Source of the DNA: Flavobacteriaceae bacterium
GTDB lineage: Bacteria; Bacteroidota; Bacteroidia; Flavobacteriales; Flavobacteriaceae
Reading direction: 5' to 3'
DNA: 6,000 nucleotides
Assembly (NCBI GenBank): GCA_019090365.1
Contig: JAHRWC010000423.1
Coordinates: 1-6,000 of the forward strand
Each line of letters starts with the position of its first letter. Within the stretch, counting starts at the first letter, position 1. Both the position numbers and the translations under genes were made by a program. Positions 1-6,000 of this stretch are shown in pieces. The notes beneath the pieces were generated by a model, which was given only the letters and a program-made list of their open reading frames with translations, was not told the DNA's origin and did no database searches.

Positions 1-83
1 TAGATTAGATAAAACAACTACATTCATTGAAAAGCTTTTTTACACATAAATATTAGCCATGGCTCATAACAAGTTTAGGTATT

Positions 84-746
84 TTGCTTTTCTGTGCAGC
101 TATGTATGTTTATATAAATTTCGATCAGCTTTCGGCAAGAATATTTAGGTTATTTATATGTTTAATATACTTTGCCATATTTATTCAATTAAATAGTAAG
201 AATAGGTTATTCTATGTTTTGTTTGCTTTTTCAATTATCACAAATTCATCAACAATATTGTATGAGTATAATATTTTTGCAGTTCTTGCGATGATTTCAA
301 ACCTGGCAATTATTATATGTTTTATTAAAGCAATTAATAATAAAATAAAATTTGAAAAAAAATACCTTTTCTTTATAGTAATATTATTCGTGGTTTTTTT
401 AATCAATGGATATATTATGTTTGAATTTCTTGAAAAAATGAGAGGTTTAACTTTAAGTGTGTTGCATTACTCTTTATTATTAGCAATGGCTTATGGTAGT
501 CTAATACTATGCCTATTTGCATTGTGGTATAATCATGAGTATAGTAATAAATACAGTATTTTGGCTTTTTTTTTAATTTTGAGCTTAATTTTTTCTGAAA
601 TATTTAGGGGGCTCTGGTATTATGAAATAGCATTTGGAACTATCTCCTTAGCTATATCTATAGGATTGTTGATTATTGGGTTTACGTTATCCATTAAACT
701 TTTCCTAATTAATTCTCCTTTAGAAGACCATTTAAAATTGAAATAG
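84..746 (+). CDS. Polytopic membrane protein of unknown function (5' end uncertain)
   Basis: I do not recognise this protein. Read from TTG 84 it is 220 residues, dominated by Phe, Ile, Leu and Tyr. Hydrophobic stretches at about residues 20-36, 42-59, 64-84, 94-113, 127-147, 157-175 and 182-208 suggest seven membrane helices, with short polar loops such as the basic one near 85-93, and a short charged tail (about 213-220). The start is not settled. The first ATG in frame is at 102, but the frame is open back to 57, and those upstream codons also encode hydrophobic residues (Trp-Leu-Ile-Thr-Ser-Leu-Gly-Ile), as if an eighth, N-terminal helix had been cut by the TAG at 54-56. Helix number and length resemble small 7-8-helix families such as YhhN, but I see no diagnostic motif, so this is only a comparison of shape. 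Base composition is clearly more AT-rich than the genes that follow, partly because of the amino acids used. It lies 75 nt before prfA, which has its own promoter-like element, so the two are probably separate units. Confidence 0.6.
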   Translation: MLFCAAMYVYINFDQLSARIFRLFICLIYFAIFIQLNSKNRLFYVLFAFSIITNSSTILYEYNIFAVLAMISNLAIIICFIKAINNKIKFEKKYLFFIVILFVVFLINGYIMFEFLEKMRGLTLSVLHYSLLLAMAYGSLILCLFALWYNHEYSNKYSILAFFLILSLIFSEIFRGLWYYEIAFGTISLAISIGLLIIGFTLSIKLFLINSPLEDHLKLK

Positions 747-795
747 AGAATCAATCTATTGTAGAAAACAGACTATAAAATTCTTGAAAAAATTG

Positions 796-803
796 TAATT
801 TCG
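796..803 (+). promoter_or_regulatory. Bacteroidota-type -7 promoter element for prfA
   Basis: The bases TAATTTCG match the Bacteroidota -7 consensus TAnnTTTG at all but one defined position and are followed by CAC, as is common at flavobacterial start sites. Transcription would begin near 808-812, leaving a leader of only about 10-15 nt before the ATG at 822. I see no TTG at the expected -33 spacing (nearest ones at 784 and 759 are too close and too far), so the call rests on the -7 box and its position. An AAGGA at 813-817, 4 nt before the ATG, could be a weak ribosome binding site. Confidence 0.5.
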
Positions 804-821
804 CACGATTATAAGGAATCT

Positions 822-1898
822 ATGTTAGAAAAACTTCAAATAGTAAAACAACGTTTTGATGAGGTAAGTGATTTAATCATTCAGCCCGATATTATTACAG
901 ATCAAAAGAGATATGTTCAGTTAAATAAGGAATATAAAGACCTTAGCATATTAATGAAAAAGAGAGAAGAATACATTTCCCTTACTAATAGTATTGAAGA
1001 AGCTGATGAAATCATCAAAGACGGTAGTGATGCCGAAATGGTTGAAATGGCCAAAATGGAAATGGATGAATCTAAAACAAGGATTCCTCAACTAGAAGAA
1101 GAAATTAAGTTCTTATTAATTCCTAAAGATCCTGAAGACGCCAAAAATGCAGTAATGGAAATTCGTGCAGGTACTGGTGGAGATGAAGCAAGTATTTTTG
1201 CAGGTGATCTTTTCAGAATGTATACAAAATACTGTGAAGGTAGAGGTTGGAGAACAAGTGTAGTAGATTTTAGTGAAGGTACAAGTGGAGGGTTTAAAGA
1301 AATCCAATTAGAGATTGAAGGGGCTGATGTGTATGGAGTATTGAAGTTTGAAGCAGGTGTGCATCGTGTACAACGTGTTCCGCAAACTGAAACTCAAGGT
1401 AGAGTACATACAAGTGCTGCAACTGTAATGGTTTTTCCAGAAGCGGAAGAATTTGATGTTCAAATTGAAATGAAAGATGTACGTATCGATTACTTCTGTT
1501 CTTCTGGACCTGGAGGTCAATCTGTAAATACTACATATTCTGCAGTTCGTTTAACTCATACACCTACAGGACTTGTAGCTCAATGTCAAGACCAAAAATC
1601 ACAACATAAAAACAAAGAGAAAGCATTTAAAGTATTGCGTTCTAGATTATACGATTTAGAGTTGGCTAAAAAGCAAGCTGAAGACGCTTTAAAACGTGGT
1701 TCTATGGTTACTAGTGGAGATCGTTCTGCTAAAATTAGAACGTATAATTATCCACAAGGTAGAGTCACAGATCATAGAATCAATCTAACTTTATACGATT
1801 TAGGTAATATTATCGATGGTGATATTCAAAAAATTATTGACGAATTACAATTGGTAAATAATACAGAGAAGTTAAAAGAGACTGGCGAAACGTTTTAA
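822..1898 (+). CDS. prfA: Peptide chain release factor 1 (RF1)
   Basis: RF1 recognises UAA and UAG in the ribosomal A site and triggers hydrolysis of peptidyl-tRNA in the cytoplasm. The 358-residue length is normal for bacterial RF1. The N-terminal third (about 1-105) is charged and helical. It is followed by the PCRF-domain signature around residues 114-123 ([10 protein letters not shown]). The codon-recognition tripeptide is Pro187-Gln188-Thr189, a PxT motif that marks RF1 rather than the SPF of RF2. The catalytic GGQ is at 231-233, inside the segment [20 protein letters not shown], whose glutamine would be the target of PrmC methylation. The downstream basic stretch ([18 protein letters not shown]) and the [21 protein letters not shown] region are also standard. 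The ATG at 822 is chosen because it gives the usual N-terminus and sits just after the promoter-like element. pyrF follows after 7 nt. The gene's own stop is TAA. Nothing looks broken. Confidence 0.97.
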   Translation: MLEKLQIVKQRFDEVSDLIIQPDIITDQKRYVQLNKEYKDLSILMKKREEYISLTNSIEEADEIIKDGSDAEMVEMAKMEMDESKTRIPQLEEEIKFLLIPKDPEDAKNAVMEIRAGTGGDEASIFAGDLFRMYTKYCEGRGWRTSVVDFSEGTSGGFKEIQLEIEGADVYGVLKFEAGVHRVQRVPQTETQGRVHTSAATVMVFPEAEEFDVQIEMKDVRIDYFCSSGPGGQSVNTTYSAVRLTHTPTGLVAQCQDQKSQHKNKEKAFKVLRSRLYDLELAKKQAEDALKRGSMVTSGDRSAKIRTYNYPQGRVTDHRINLTLYDLGNIIDGDIQKIIDELQLVNNTEKLKETGETF

Positions 1899-1905
1899 TT
1901 GAAAC

Positions 1906-2724
1906 ATGACAACACAACAATTAATTGCTGAAATTAAAAGAAAGAAATCATTTCTTTGTATTGGATTAGATGTAGATATTAGTAAAATTCCTTCTTTTCT
2001 TTTAAATGAAGAAGATCCAATTTTCGAATTCAATAAAGCAATAATTGATGCAACACATCACTTGGCAGTTGCTTATAAACCTAATACAGCTTTTTATGAA
2101 GCCTATGGTTTAAAAGGTTGGAAGTCTTTAGAGAAAACCATTCAATATTTAAATGCTACCTATCCTGAAATTTATACAATTGCAGATGCAAAACGTGGAG
2201 ATATTGGAAATACATCTTCTATGTATGCGAAAGCTTTTTTCGAAGATTTAGGATTTGATTCAGTAACAGTGGCGCCCTATATGGGGAAAGATTCTATCGA
2301 GCCATTTCTAGCTTTTGAAGATAAACACACTATTTTACTAGCCTTAACATCAAATCAAGGAGCATTCGATTTTCAGACTCAAAAAATAAATGAAACTGAA
2401 GTGTATAAAACAGTGTTGGAAACTTCTAAATCTTGGAAAAATAGTGAGAATTTGATGTATGTTGTTGGAGCAACCAAAGCTGAATATTTTAAAGAAATTA
2501 GAAAAATTGTTCCAAATAGTTTTTTGTTAGTTCCAGGAGTTGGAGCGCAAGGTGGAAACCTAAAAGATGTATGTCATTATGGAATAACCAAAGATATTGG
2601 TTTACTTATTAACTCTTCAAGAGGGATTATATATGCTTCAAACGATTTAGATTTTGCTGAAGCTGCTGCTCGTGAAGCAAATCACCTTCAGACACAAATG
2701 AAGGAAATCATCGATGGTTTATAA
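1906..2724 (+). CDS. pyrF: Orotidine 5'-phosphate decarboxylase (long, type 2 form)
   Basis: This enzyme converts orotidine 5'-monophosphate to UMP and CO2, the last step of de novo pyrimidine synthesis, in the cytoplasm. At 272 residues it is the longer bacterial form, not the roughly 230-residue form of E. coli. The first beta strand carries Gly20-Leu21-Asp22. The active-site block Asp94-Ala-Lys96-Arg-Gly-Asp99-Ile-Gly-Asn-Thr holds the catalytic D-x-K-x-x-D array. Tyr57-Lys58-Pro59-Asn60 supplies the second-strand lysine. The phosphate-binding end of the barrel is seen in VPGVGAQGG (209-217) and NSSRG (236-240), with Arg239 the expected phosphate ligand. It begins 7 nt after the prfA stop, and its last 11 nt overlap the start of the BtuF-like gene, so all three are probably one transcript. 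To my knowledge prfA and pyrF are often neighbours in Bacteroidota, probably with no shared biochemistry. All key residues are present. Confidence 0.96.
   Translation: MTTQQLIAEIKRKKSFLCIGLDVDISKIPSFLLNEEDPIFEFNKAIIDATHHLAVAYKPNTAFYEAYGLKGWKSLEKTIQYLNATYPEIYTIADAKRGDIGNTSSMYAKAFFEDLGFDSVTVAPYMGKDSIEPFLAFEDKHTILLALTSNQGAFDFQTQKINETEVYKTVLETSKSWKNSENLMYVVGATKAEYFKEIRKIVPNSFLLVPGVGAQGGNLKDVCHYGITKDIGLLINSSRGIIYASNDLDFAEAAAREANHLQTQMKEIIDGL
2701..2706 (+). promoter_or_regulatory. Shine-Dalgarno-like site for the BtuF-like gene, inside pyrF
   Basis: AAGGAA lies 7 nt before the ATG at 2714, within the last codons of pyrF. It is one of the few purine-rich sites at a sensible distance from a start in this window. 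An in-frame TGA at 2699-2701 and the absence of any other start codon before 2714 fix the start. The arrangement suggests translation coupled to pyrF. Bacteroidota rely little on Shine-Dalgarno pairing, so its importance is uncertain. Confidence 0.35.
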
Positions 2725-3487
2725 AGACCAACTTAATAGAGAAATTACACTTTCTAAAACACCAACTAGAATTATTTCTTTGGTGCCTTCACAAACGGAG
2801 CTATTAGTAGATTTAGGACTAAGAAAACAACTAGTTGGTATCACTAAATTTTGTGTTCATCCTAAAAATCTTAGAGAGGAAATCACTGTTGTTGGTGGAA
2901 CTAAGAAAGCTAACTACAATAAAATTAAAAGGCTTTCTCCAGATTTAATCATTTGTAATAAAGAAGAAAACACACTAGAAATGGTGGAAGAACTTCAAAA
3001 AATCGCACCAGTTTGGATCAGTGATATTGAAACGATTGAAGAAAGTCTTGAAATGATCCATCTTCTAGGTGAGGTGTTTAATGTTGCTGAAAAAGCTGAA
3101 AAAATGATAGCTGAGGTTCATGTTGAAATGATGGAATTTCATAATTTTATATCAGATTTTCCAGTAAAAAAAGTAGCCTACCTAATTTGGAAAAATCCAT
3201 ATATGGGTGTAGGAAATAAAACGTTTATTCAAGATTTGTTAATACTCAATAAGTTTGAAAATATCCTTCAAAATGAAACTTCAAGATATCCTGAAATCTC
3301 TTTAGAAAACTTAAAAGAAGCAGAACTTATTTTACTTTCTTCTGAACCTTATCCTTTTAAAGAAAAAGATCTAGTTGAATTAAAAAAAGCACTTCAAAAA
3401 GAAGTGCTTTTAGTAGATGGTGAATATTTTAGTTGGTATGGCTCTCGATTAAAAGATGCCTTTACCTACTTTAAAACCTTACATTAA
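2714..3487 (+). CDS. BtuF-like helical-backbone metal/cobalamin-binding protein, no signal peptide
   Basis: This 257-residue protein belongs to the periplasmic-binding-protein family of BtuF/FhuD type (PF01497 fold, two lobes joined by a long helix). Features seen are the N-terminal-lobe opening [13 protein letters not shown] (19-31), Lys45-Phe-Cys47-Val-His49-Pro, the end of the first lobe SPDLIICN (75-82), the second-lobe block Trp159-Lys-Asn-Pro-Tyr-Met with TFIQDLL soon after, and the C-terminal Asp235-[10 protein letters not shown]245. These match the cobalamin/helical-backbone receptor branch best. Family members normally deliver vitamin B12, haem or siderophores to an ABC importer. Here the protein starts with Met-Val-Tyr-Lys-Asp-Gln and has no signal peptide or lipobox; the upstream frame is closed by TGA at 2699-2701, so a missed export signal is not possible here. 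It may therefore act in the cytoplasm or be exported by another route. No permease or ATPase gene is adjacent. It overlaps pyrF by 11 nt and its stop overlaps the stop of the convergent DUF4197 gene. An intrinsic terminator for the opposite strand lies inside its last 35 codons. Ligand unknown; Cys47 and His49 are candidate metal or cobalamin contacts by inference only. Confidence 0.85.
   Translation: MVYKDQLNREITLSKTPTRIISLVPSQTELLVDLGLRKQLVGITKFCVHPKNLREEITVVGGTKKANYNKIKRLSPDLIICNKEENTLEMVEELQKIAPVWISDIETIEESLEMIHLLGEVFNVAEKAEKMIAEVHVEMMEFHNFISDFPVKKVAYLIWKNPYMGVGNKTFIQDLLILNKFENILQNETSRYPEISLENLKEAELILLSSEPYPFKEKDLVELKKALQKEVLLVDGEYFSWYGSRLKDAFTYFKTLH
3382..3413 (-). terminator. Rho-independent terminator for the DUF4197 gene, inside the opposing CDS
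   Basis: The arms 3385-3395 and 3401-3411 are perfectly complementary over 11 bp around a 5-nt loop (3396-3400, AAAAA on the + strand). Read on the minus strand the core is GCACTTC-TTTTT-GAAGTGC followed by seven Ts (3388 down to 3382), the classic layout of an intrinsic terminator. It lies about 70 nt past the stop of the minus-strand DUF4197 gene, where its terminator would be expected. On the + strand the same hairpin is followed by only four Ts and lies within translated codons, so it should be weak there. It encodes residues about 224-233 of the BtuF-like protein. Confidence 0.75.
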
Positions 3488-4191
3488 TCTTGCATTGCAA
3501 ATACTTTTTGCAATAAAGTTGTAGTTCTTGAAGAAACTTTAGTTCTAATGTTTTTTTCTTCCACAGCGATCATTTTATACACTCCTTTTAAGGCCTGATT
3601 TGTTACGTAATCAGTTAAATCTGGATTTACTTGATTCACAAAAGGAATAGTATTATAACGATTAATAATGTTTTCCCAGATTTGATCAGCACCTACTTTA
3701 CCAAATGAGTTTTGGATCACAGGATTAAATTTACTGTATAAAGCTGAATTCGTTTTGCCTTGTAAATAACTAGTTGCAGCTCGATCATTACCAAGTAAAA
3801 TGTTTTTTGCATCTGTAAAAGTGATGTCTTTTACGGCATTCACAAAAATAGGTGTTGCTTCTTTTACAGCATCTTCGGCTGCACGATTAATAGCTTTTAA
3901 ACCATCATCAGCAAGGCTACTTAATCCAATATCACGTAACGCTTTGTCAACTTTACGTAATTCTTCTGGTAATAATATTTTAACAAGGTTGTTTTTGTAA
4001 AAACCATCTTTCTGAGTAAGTTTTGTTACTTGTTTATCAATACCAAAATCAAGAGCTTGACGCAATCCACCAGCAATATCTAGAGGATTGTTTCCAGTTT
4101 CATTAGGTAAACTATTAACTACTTGTTGTAGTTCAGCACAAGAAAACGTAGTTAACACTAAGCAGAATAAAGCGAATTTTTTAATCATCAT
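3484..4191 (-). CDS. DUF4197 family lipoprotein
   Basis: The product is 235 residues and matches the DUF4197 family, whose function is not known to me. It begins with Met-Met-Ile-Lys-Lys and a hydrophobic run ending in Thr-Thr-Phe-Ser-Cys18, a loose lipobox of the kind seen in Bacteroidota, so it is probably cleaved before Cys18 and anchored by lipid to a membrane. The next residues (Ala-Glu-Leu-Gln-Gln) do not resemble the acidic surface-export signal known from Capnocytophaga, so a periplasm-facing location is more likely. The mature part is helical, with family-like stretches such as GLRQALDFGIDKQVTKL (about 42-58), KILLPEEL (71-78), AAEDAVKEATPIFVNAVK, and a C-terminal DYVTNQALKGVYKMIAVEE. 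A second ATG three nt downstream (4186-4188) is an equally possible start. The gene is convergent with the BtuF-like gene (4-nt overlap) and divergent from icmF. It has its own -7 box at 4232-4239 and a terminator at 3382-3413, so it is probably transcribed alone. Confidence 0.88.
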   Translation of the reverse strand: MMIKKFALFCLVLTTFSCAELQQVVNSLPNETGNNPLDIAGGLRQALDFGIDKQVTKLTQKDGFYKNNLVKILLPEELRKVDKALRDIGLSSLADDGLKAINRAAEDAVKEATPIFVNAVKDITFTDAKNILLGNDRAATSYLQGKTNSALYSKFNPVIQNSFGKVGADQIWENIINRYNTIPFVNQVNPDLTDYVTNQALKGVYKMIAVEEKNIRTKVSSRTTTLLQKVFAMQD

Positions 4192-4231
4192 GGTATGTTT
4201 TTATTTTTCTATTTCTATTCGAAAAGTATGC

Positions 4232-4239
4232 CAAAGATA
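4232..4239 (-). promoter_or_regulatory. Bacteroidota-type -7 promoter element for the DUF4197 gene
   Basis: On the minus strand this reads TATCTTTG, an exact fit to TAnnTTTG. It lies 40 nt upstream of the ATG at 4191, giving a predicted leader of roughly 30-35 nt. No TTG is seen at the usual -33 spacing; the nearest TTTTG on this strand (about 4272-4276) is some 10 nt too far. Confidence 0.6.
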
Positions 4240-4316
4240 AAGCATCCATTTTATTTATTCAGAATGAATCACAAAACTTCATGAAATGATAAATATTTAA
4301 TCATCTTAATTATTAC

Positions 4317-4337
4317 TGCGAATTTCGTAAATTTGCA
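4317..4337. repeat. Imperfect palindrome over the icmF promoter (possible operator)
   Basis: The half-sites TGCGAATTT (4317-4325) and AAATTTGCA (4329-4337) are inverted around CGT with a single mismatch, which would be a G-U pair in RNA. The right arm contains most of the icmF -7 box, so a dimeric regulator bound here would block RNA polymerase. That role is inferred from position and symmetry. Part of the symmetry may come simply from AT-rich sequence and the promoter consensus. Confidence 0.35.
4328..4335 (+). promoter_or_regulatory. Bacteroidota-type -7 promoter element for icmF
   Basis: TAAATTTG is an exact match to TAnnTTTG and is followed by CAC, as in the prfA element. It lies 27 nt before the ATG at 4363, giving a leader of roughly 20 nt. 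That leader is A-rich and has no Shine-Dalgarno sequence, which is normal for Bacteroidota. No clear -33 TTG is visible. Confidence 0.6.
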
Positions 4338-4362
4338 CCTCAAAAAATCATACAAATTATAC

Positions 4363-6000
4363 ATGCAGCAAATTCCTCCTTACCAGCCTAAAAATAAAGT
4401 TCGTATTGTAACCGCAGCTTCTCTTTTCGATGGACACGATGCAGCCATAAATATTATGCGTCGTATTATACAATCAACTGGAGTTGAGGTGATACATTTA
4501 GGTCATGATCGTAGTGTTGAAGAAGTTGTAAATACTGCTATTCAAGAAGATGCAAATGCCATAGCGATGACATCGTATCAAGGTGGACATAATGAGTATT
4601 TTAAATATATGTATGATTTACTGAAAGAAAAAGGAGCTTCTCATATTAAAATCTTTGGAGGTGGAGGTGGAGTAATTCTTCCTTCGGAAATTAAAGATTT
4701 GATGGAGTACGGAATTACTCGAATTTATTCTCCAGATGATGGAAGAGAATTAGGGTTGCAAGGAATGATCAACGATTTGGTTGAAACTTCTGACTTTCCA
4801 ATTGGTGATTCTTTAAATGGTGAAGTAAATAAATTAGCTGAAAAAGAAGCTGGTGCAATCGCAAGAGTAATATCTTCTGCAGAAAACTTTCCAGAAGTAG
4901 CGAAAGATGCTTTACAAGAAATATATAAGAAAAATGAAACTTCACAAACACCTGTTTTAGGAATTACGGGAACTGGTGGAGCTGGAAAATCTTCATTAGT
5001 AGATGAGCTTGTTCGTCGTTTTTTAATAGATTTTCCAAAAAAAACAATTGGGATTATTTCTGTTGACCCTTCAAAAAGAAAAACAGGAGGAGCACTATTA
5101 GGTGATAGAATTAGAATGAACGCAATCAATTCACCCCGAGTGTATATGCGTAGTTTAGCAACGCGTCAAAGCAATTTGGCTTTGTCTAAATATGTTTCTG
5201 AAGCGATTGAAGTTTTAAAAGCTGCTCAATACGATATCATTATTTTAGAAACTTCAGGAATTGGTCAAAGTGACACCGAAATTCTTGAACATAGCGATGT
5301 TTCATTGTATGTAATGACACCAGAATTTGGTGCTGCAACTCAATTAGAGAAAATCGACATGCTTGATTTTGCAGATTTAGTTGCGATCAATAAATTTGAT
5401 AAAAGAGGATCCTTAGATGCCTTGCGCGATGTGAAAAAGCAATACATGCGTAACAATAACCTTTGGGATGTTCATCAAGATGATTTGCCTGTTTATGGAA
5501 CCATTGCATCACAATTCAATGATCCAGGAATGAACACTTTGTATAGTGCTATCATGGATAAATTGGTTGAGAAAACAAAAACGGATTTAATATCAACGTT
5601 TACAGTTTCAGATGAAATGTCTGAAAAAATATTTGTGATTCCACCAGCACGAACAAGATATCTTTCAGAAATTTCTGAAAACAATAGAGGCTATGATAAA
5701 AGTGTAGATACCCAAGTAGAAGTAGCTCAAAAATTATACGGAATCTACAAAACATTAGAATCTGTTTCAGATGAAAAACCTATTCTTGAAAAATCAGGAA
5801 TTACTTCTAATTCTTCCGAAGAAAATAAAGAACTTATAAAACTTCTTTTAGCTGAATTTGATCGTGTAAAATTAAATCTAGACCCTTACAATTGGGAAGT
5901 AATTACAGCATGGGATGAAAAAGTAAACCGATATAAACAACCTGTCTATACATTTAAAGTTCGTGATAAAGAAATTAATATAGATACGCATACGGAGTCA
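4363..6000 (+). CDS. icmF: IcmF, fused B12-dependent acyl-CoA mutase (N-terminal half; runs off the window)
   Basis: The frame is open for 546 codons from ATG 4363 to the last base; a full IcmF is about 1,100 residues, so roughly half is present. IcmF interconverts isobutyryl-CoA and n-butyryl-CoA (some members use isovaleryl/pivalyl-CoA) with adenosylcobalamin, in the cytoplasm. Domain 1 (about 12-140) is the B12-binding domain: Asp23-Gly-His25 carries the lower-ligand histidine, with Ser71-Tyr-Gln-Gly-Gly-His and the glycine run 99-103. Domain 2 (about 197-400) is the MeaI-type GTPase chaperone: Walker A GTGGAGKS (203-210), VDPS (234-237) and [11 protein letters not shown] (242-252), ETSGIGQSD (296-304), and base-recognition NKFD (343-346). 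The linker holds IPPARTRYL (426-434). The final residues (ending Thr-His-Thr-Glu-Ser) are the lead-in to the mutase barrel, which lies outside. The fused order B12 domain, GTPase, mutase is what separates IcmF from ordinary methylmalonyl-CoA mutase. Substrate choice cannot be judged because those residues are in the missing part. It is divergent from the DUF4197 gene. Confidence 0.94.
   Translation, partial: MQQIPPYQPKNKVRIVTAASLFDGHDAAINIMRRIIQSTGVEVIHLGHDRSVEEVVNTAIQEDANAIAMTSYQGGHNEYFKYMYDLLKEKGASHIKIFGGGGGVILPSEIKDLMEYGITRIYSPDDGRELGLQGMINDLVETSDFPIGDSLNGEVNKLAEKEAGAIARVISSAENFPEVAKDALQEIYKKNETSQTPVLGITGTGGAGKSSLVDELVRRFLIDFPKKTIGIISVDPSKRKTGGALLGDRIRMNAINSPRVYMRSLATRQSNLALSKYVSEAIEVLKAAQYDIIILETSGIGQSDTEILEHSDVSLYVMTPEFGAATQLEKIDMLDFADLVAINKFDKRGSLDALRDVKKQYMRNNNLWDVHQDDLPVYGTIASQFNDPGMNTLYSAIMDKLVEKTKTDLISTFTVSDEMSEKIFVIPPARTRYLSEISENNRGYDKSVDTQVEVAQKLYGIYKTLESVSDEKPILEKSGITSNSSEENKELIKLLLAEFDRVKLNLDPYNWEVITAWDEKVNRYKQPVYTFKVRDKEINIDTHTES

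Larger units (their letters stand above)
4192..4362. other. Divergent intergenic region between the DUF4197 gene and icmF
   Basis: This 171-nt AT-rich spacer holds the promoters of both flanking genes. The minus-strand -7 box is at 4232-4239 and the plus-strand one at 4328-4335. Between them are two small symmetric elements: TTCATGAA at 4278-4285 and an ATGAT-N9-ATCAT inverted repeat at 4286-4304. A larger imperfect palindrome at 4317-4337 overlaps the icmF -7 box. I see no small open reading frame with a plausible start, no RNA gene and no cobalamin riboswitch; at 171 nt, with very short predicted leaders, there is no room for one ahead of icmF. Confidence 0.7.

Noticed and set aside
59..148. 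Short ATG frame starting at 59
   Set aside because: It stops after 29 codons, overlaps the membrane-protein frame and shows no family-like sequence.
1380..1388. RF1 tripeptide is Pro-Gln-Thr instead of the E. coli Pro-Ala-Thr
   Set aside because: The middle position varies among bacterial RF1 proteins and Pro and Thr are kept. It gives no reason to suspect altered stop-codon reading.
1941..1957. Perfect palindrome near the start of pyrF (AAAGAAAT-C-ATTTCTTT)
   Set aside because: It could form a 7-bp hairpin, but there is no T-run and the codons (Lys-Lys-Ser-Phe-Leu) fit the pyrF N-terminus. Chance in AT-rich coding DNA is the simpler reading.
3494..3514. Hairpin just after the BtuF-like stop (ATTGCAA with a 7-nt loop and TTGCAAT)
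   Set aside because: It is not followed by a T-run on either strand and encodes the last residues of the DUF4197 protein, so I do not call it a terminator.
3800..4000. Plus-strand open frame of 66 codons inside the DUF4197 gene
   Set aside because: It is antisense to a well-supported lipoprotein gene. Its Ala/Ser-rich product mirrors the opposite-strand codons and it has no start signal.
4429..4446. B12-binding motif of IcmF reads DGHDAA rather than DxHxxG
   Set aside because: The ligand histidine (residue 25) is intact, and IcmF proteins as I know them have Ala or Ser runs here, so this is a family trait and not a defect.
4725..5129. Minus-strand open frame of 134 codons
   Set aside because: It lies entirely within icmF, whose motifs and reading frame are unmistakable on the + strand. 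The minus-strand product has no recognisable motif and is a shadow.

Overview
The window looks like a chromosomal segment from a low-GC member of the Bacteroidota, most likely family Flavobacteriaceae. The DNA is strongly AT-rich. The clearest promoter elements are Bacteroidota-type -7 boxes (TAnnTTTG), start codons mostly lack strong Shine-Dalgarno sequences, and RF1, PyrF, DUF4197 and IcmF all read as flavobacterial-style versions. This placement is inferred from sequence style and was not checked against a database.

Layout, left to right. At 57-746 (+) is an unrecognised, very AT-rich integral membrane protein whose true start is uncertain: a hydrophobic reading frame begins directly after an in-frame TAG. 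At 822-3487 (+) is a tight operon-like run of prfA (peptide chain release factor 1), pyrF (orotidine-5'-phosphate decarboxylase, long bacterial type) and a BtuF-like helical-backbone metal/cobalamin-binding protein without a signal peptide. The gaps are 7 nt and then an 11-nt overlap, and a -7 box lies just before prfA. At 3484-4191 (-) is a DUF4197 lipoprotein gene that converges on the operon; the two stop codons overlap by 4 nt. From 4363 to the right edge (+) is the first half of icmF, the fused B12-dependent acyl-CoA mutase: B12-binding domain, MeaI-type GTPase chaperone domain, linker and the very start of the mutase domain. The gene is open to the last base and continues outside the window.

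Functionally this is mostly core metabolism and translation: termination, UMP synthesis and B12-dependent acyl-CoA carbon-skeleton rearrangement. I found no mobile element, CRISPR array, tRNA or rRNA, and no convincing new multi-gene system. The most interesting points are regulatory and architectural. A near-ideal intrinsic terminator for the DUF4197 gene is written inside the coding sequence of the convergent BtuF-like gene. That BtuF-like protein has no room for an export signal and lies close to a B12 enzyme. An imperfect palindrome overlaps the icmF promoter. The membrane protein gene may have lost its 5' end to a nonsense codon.
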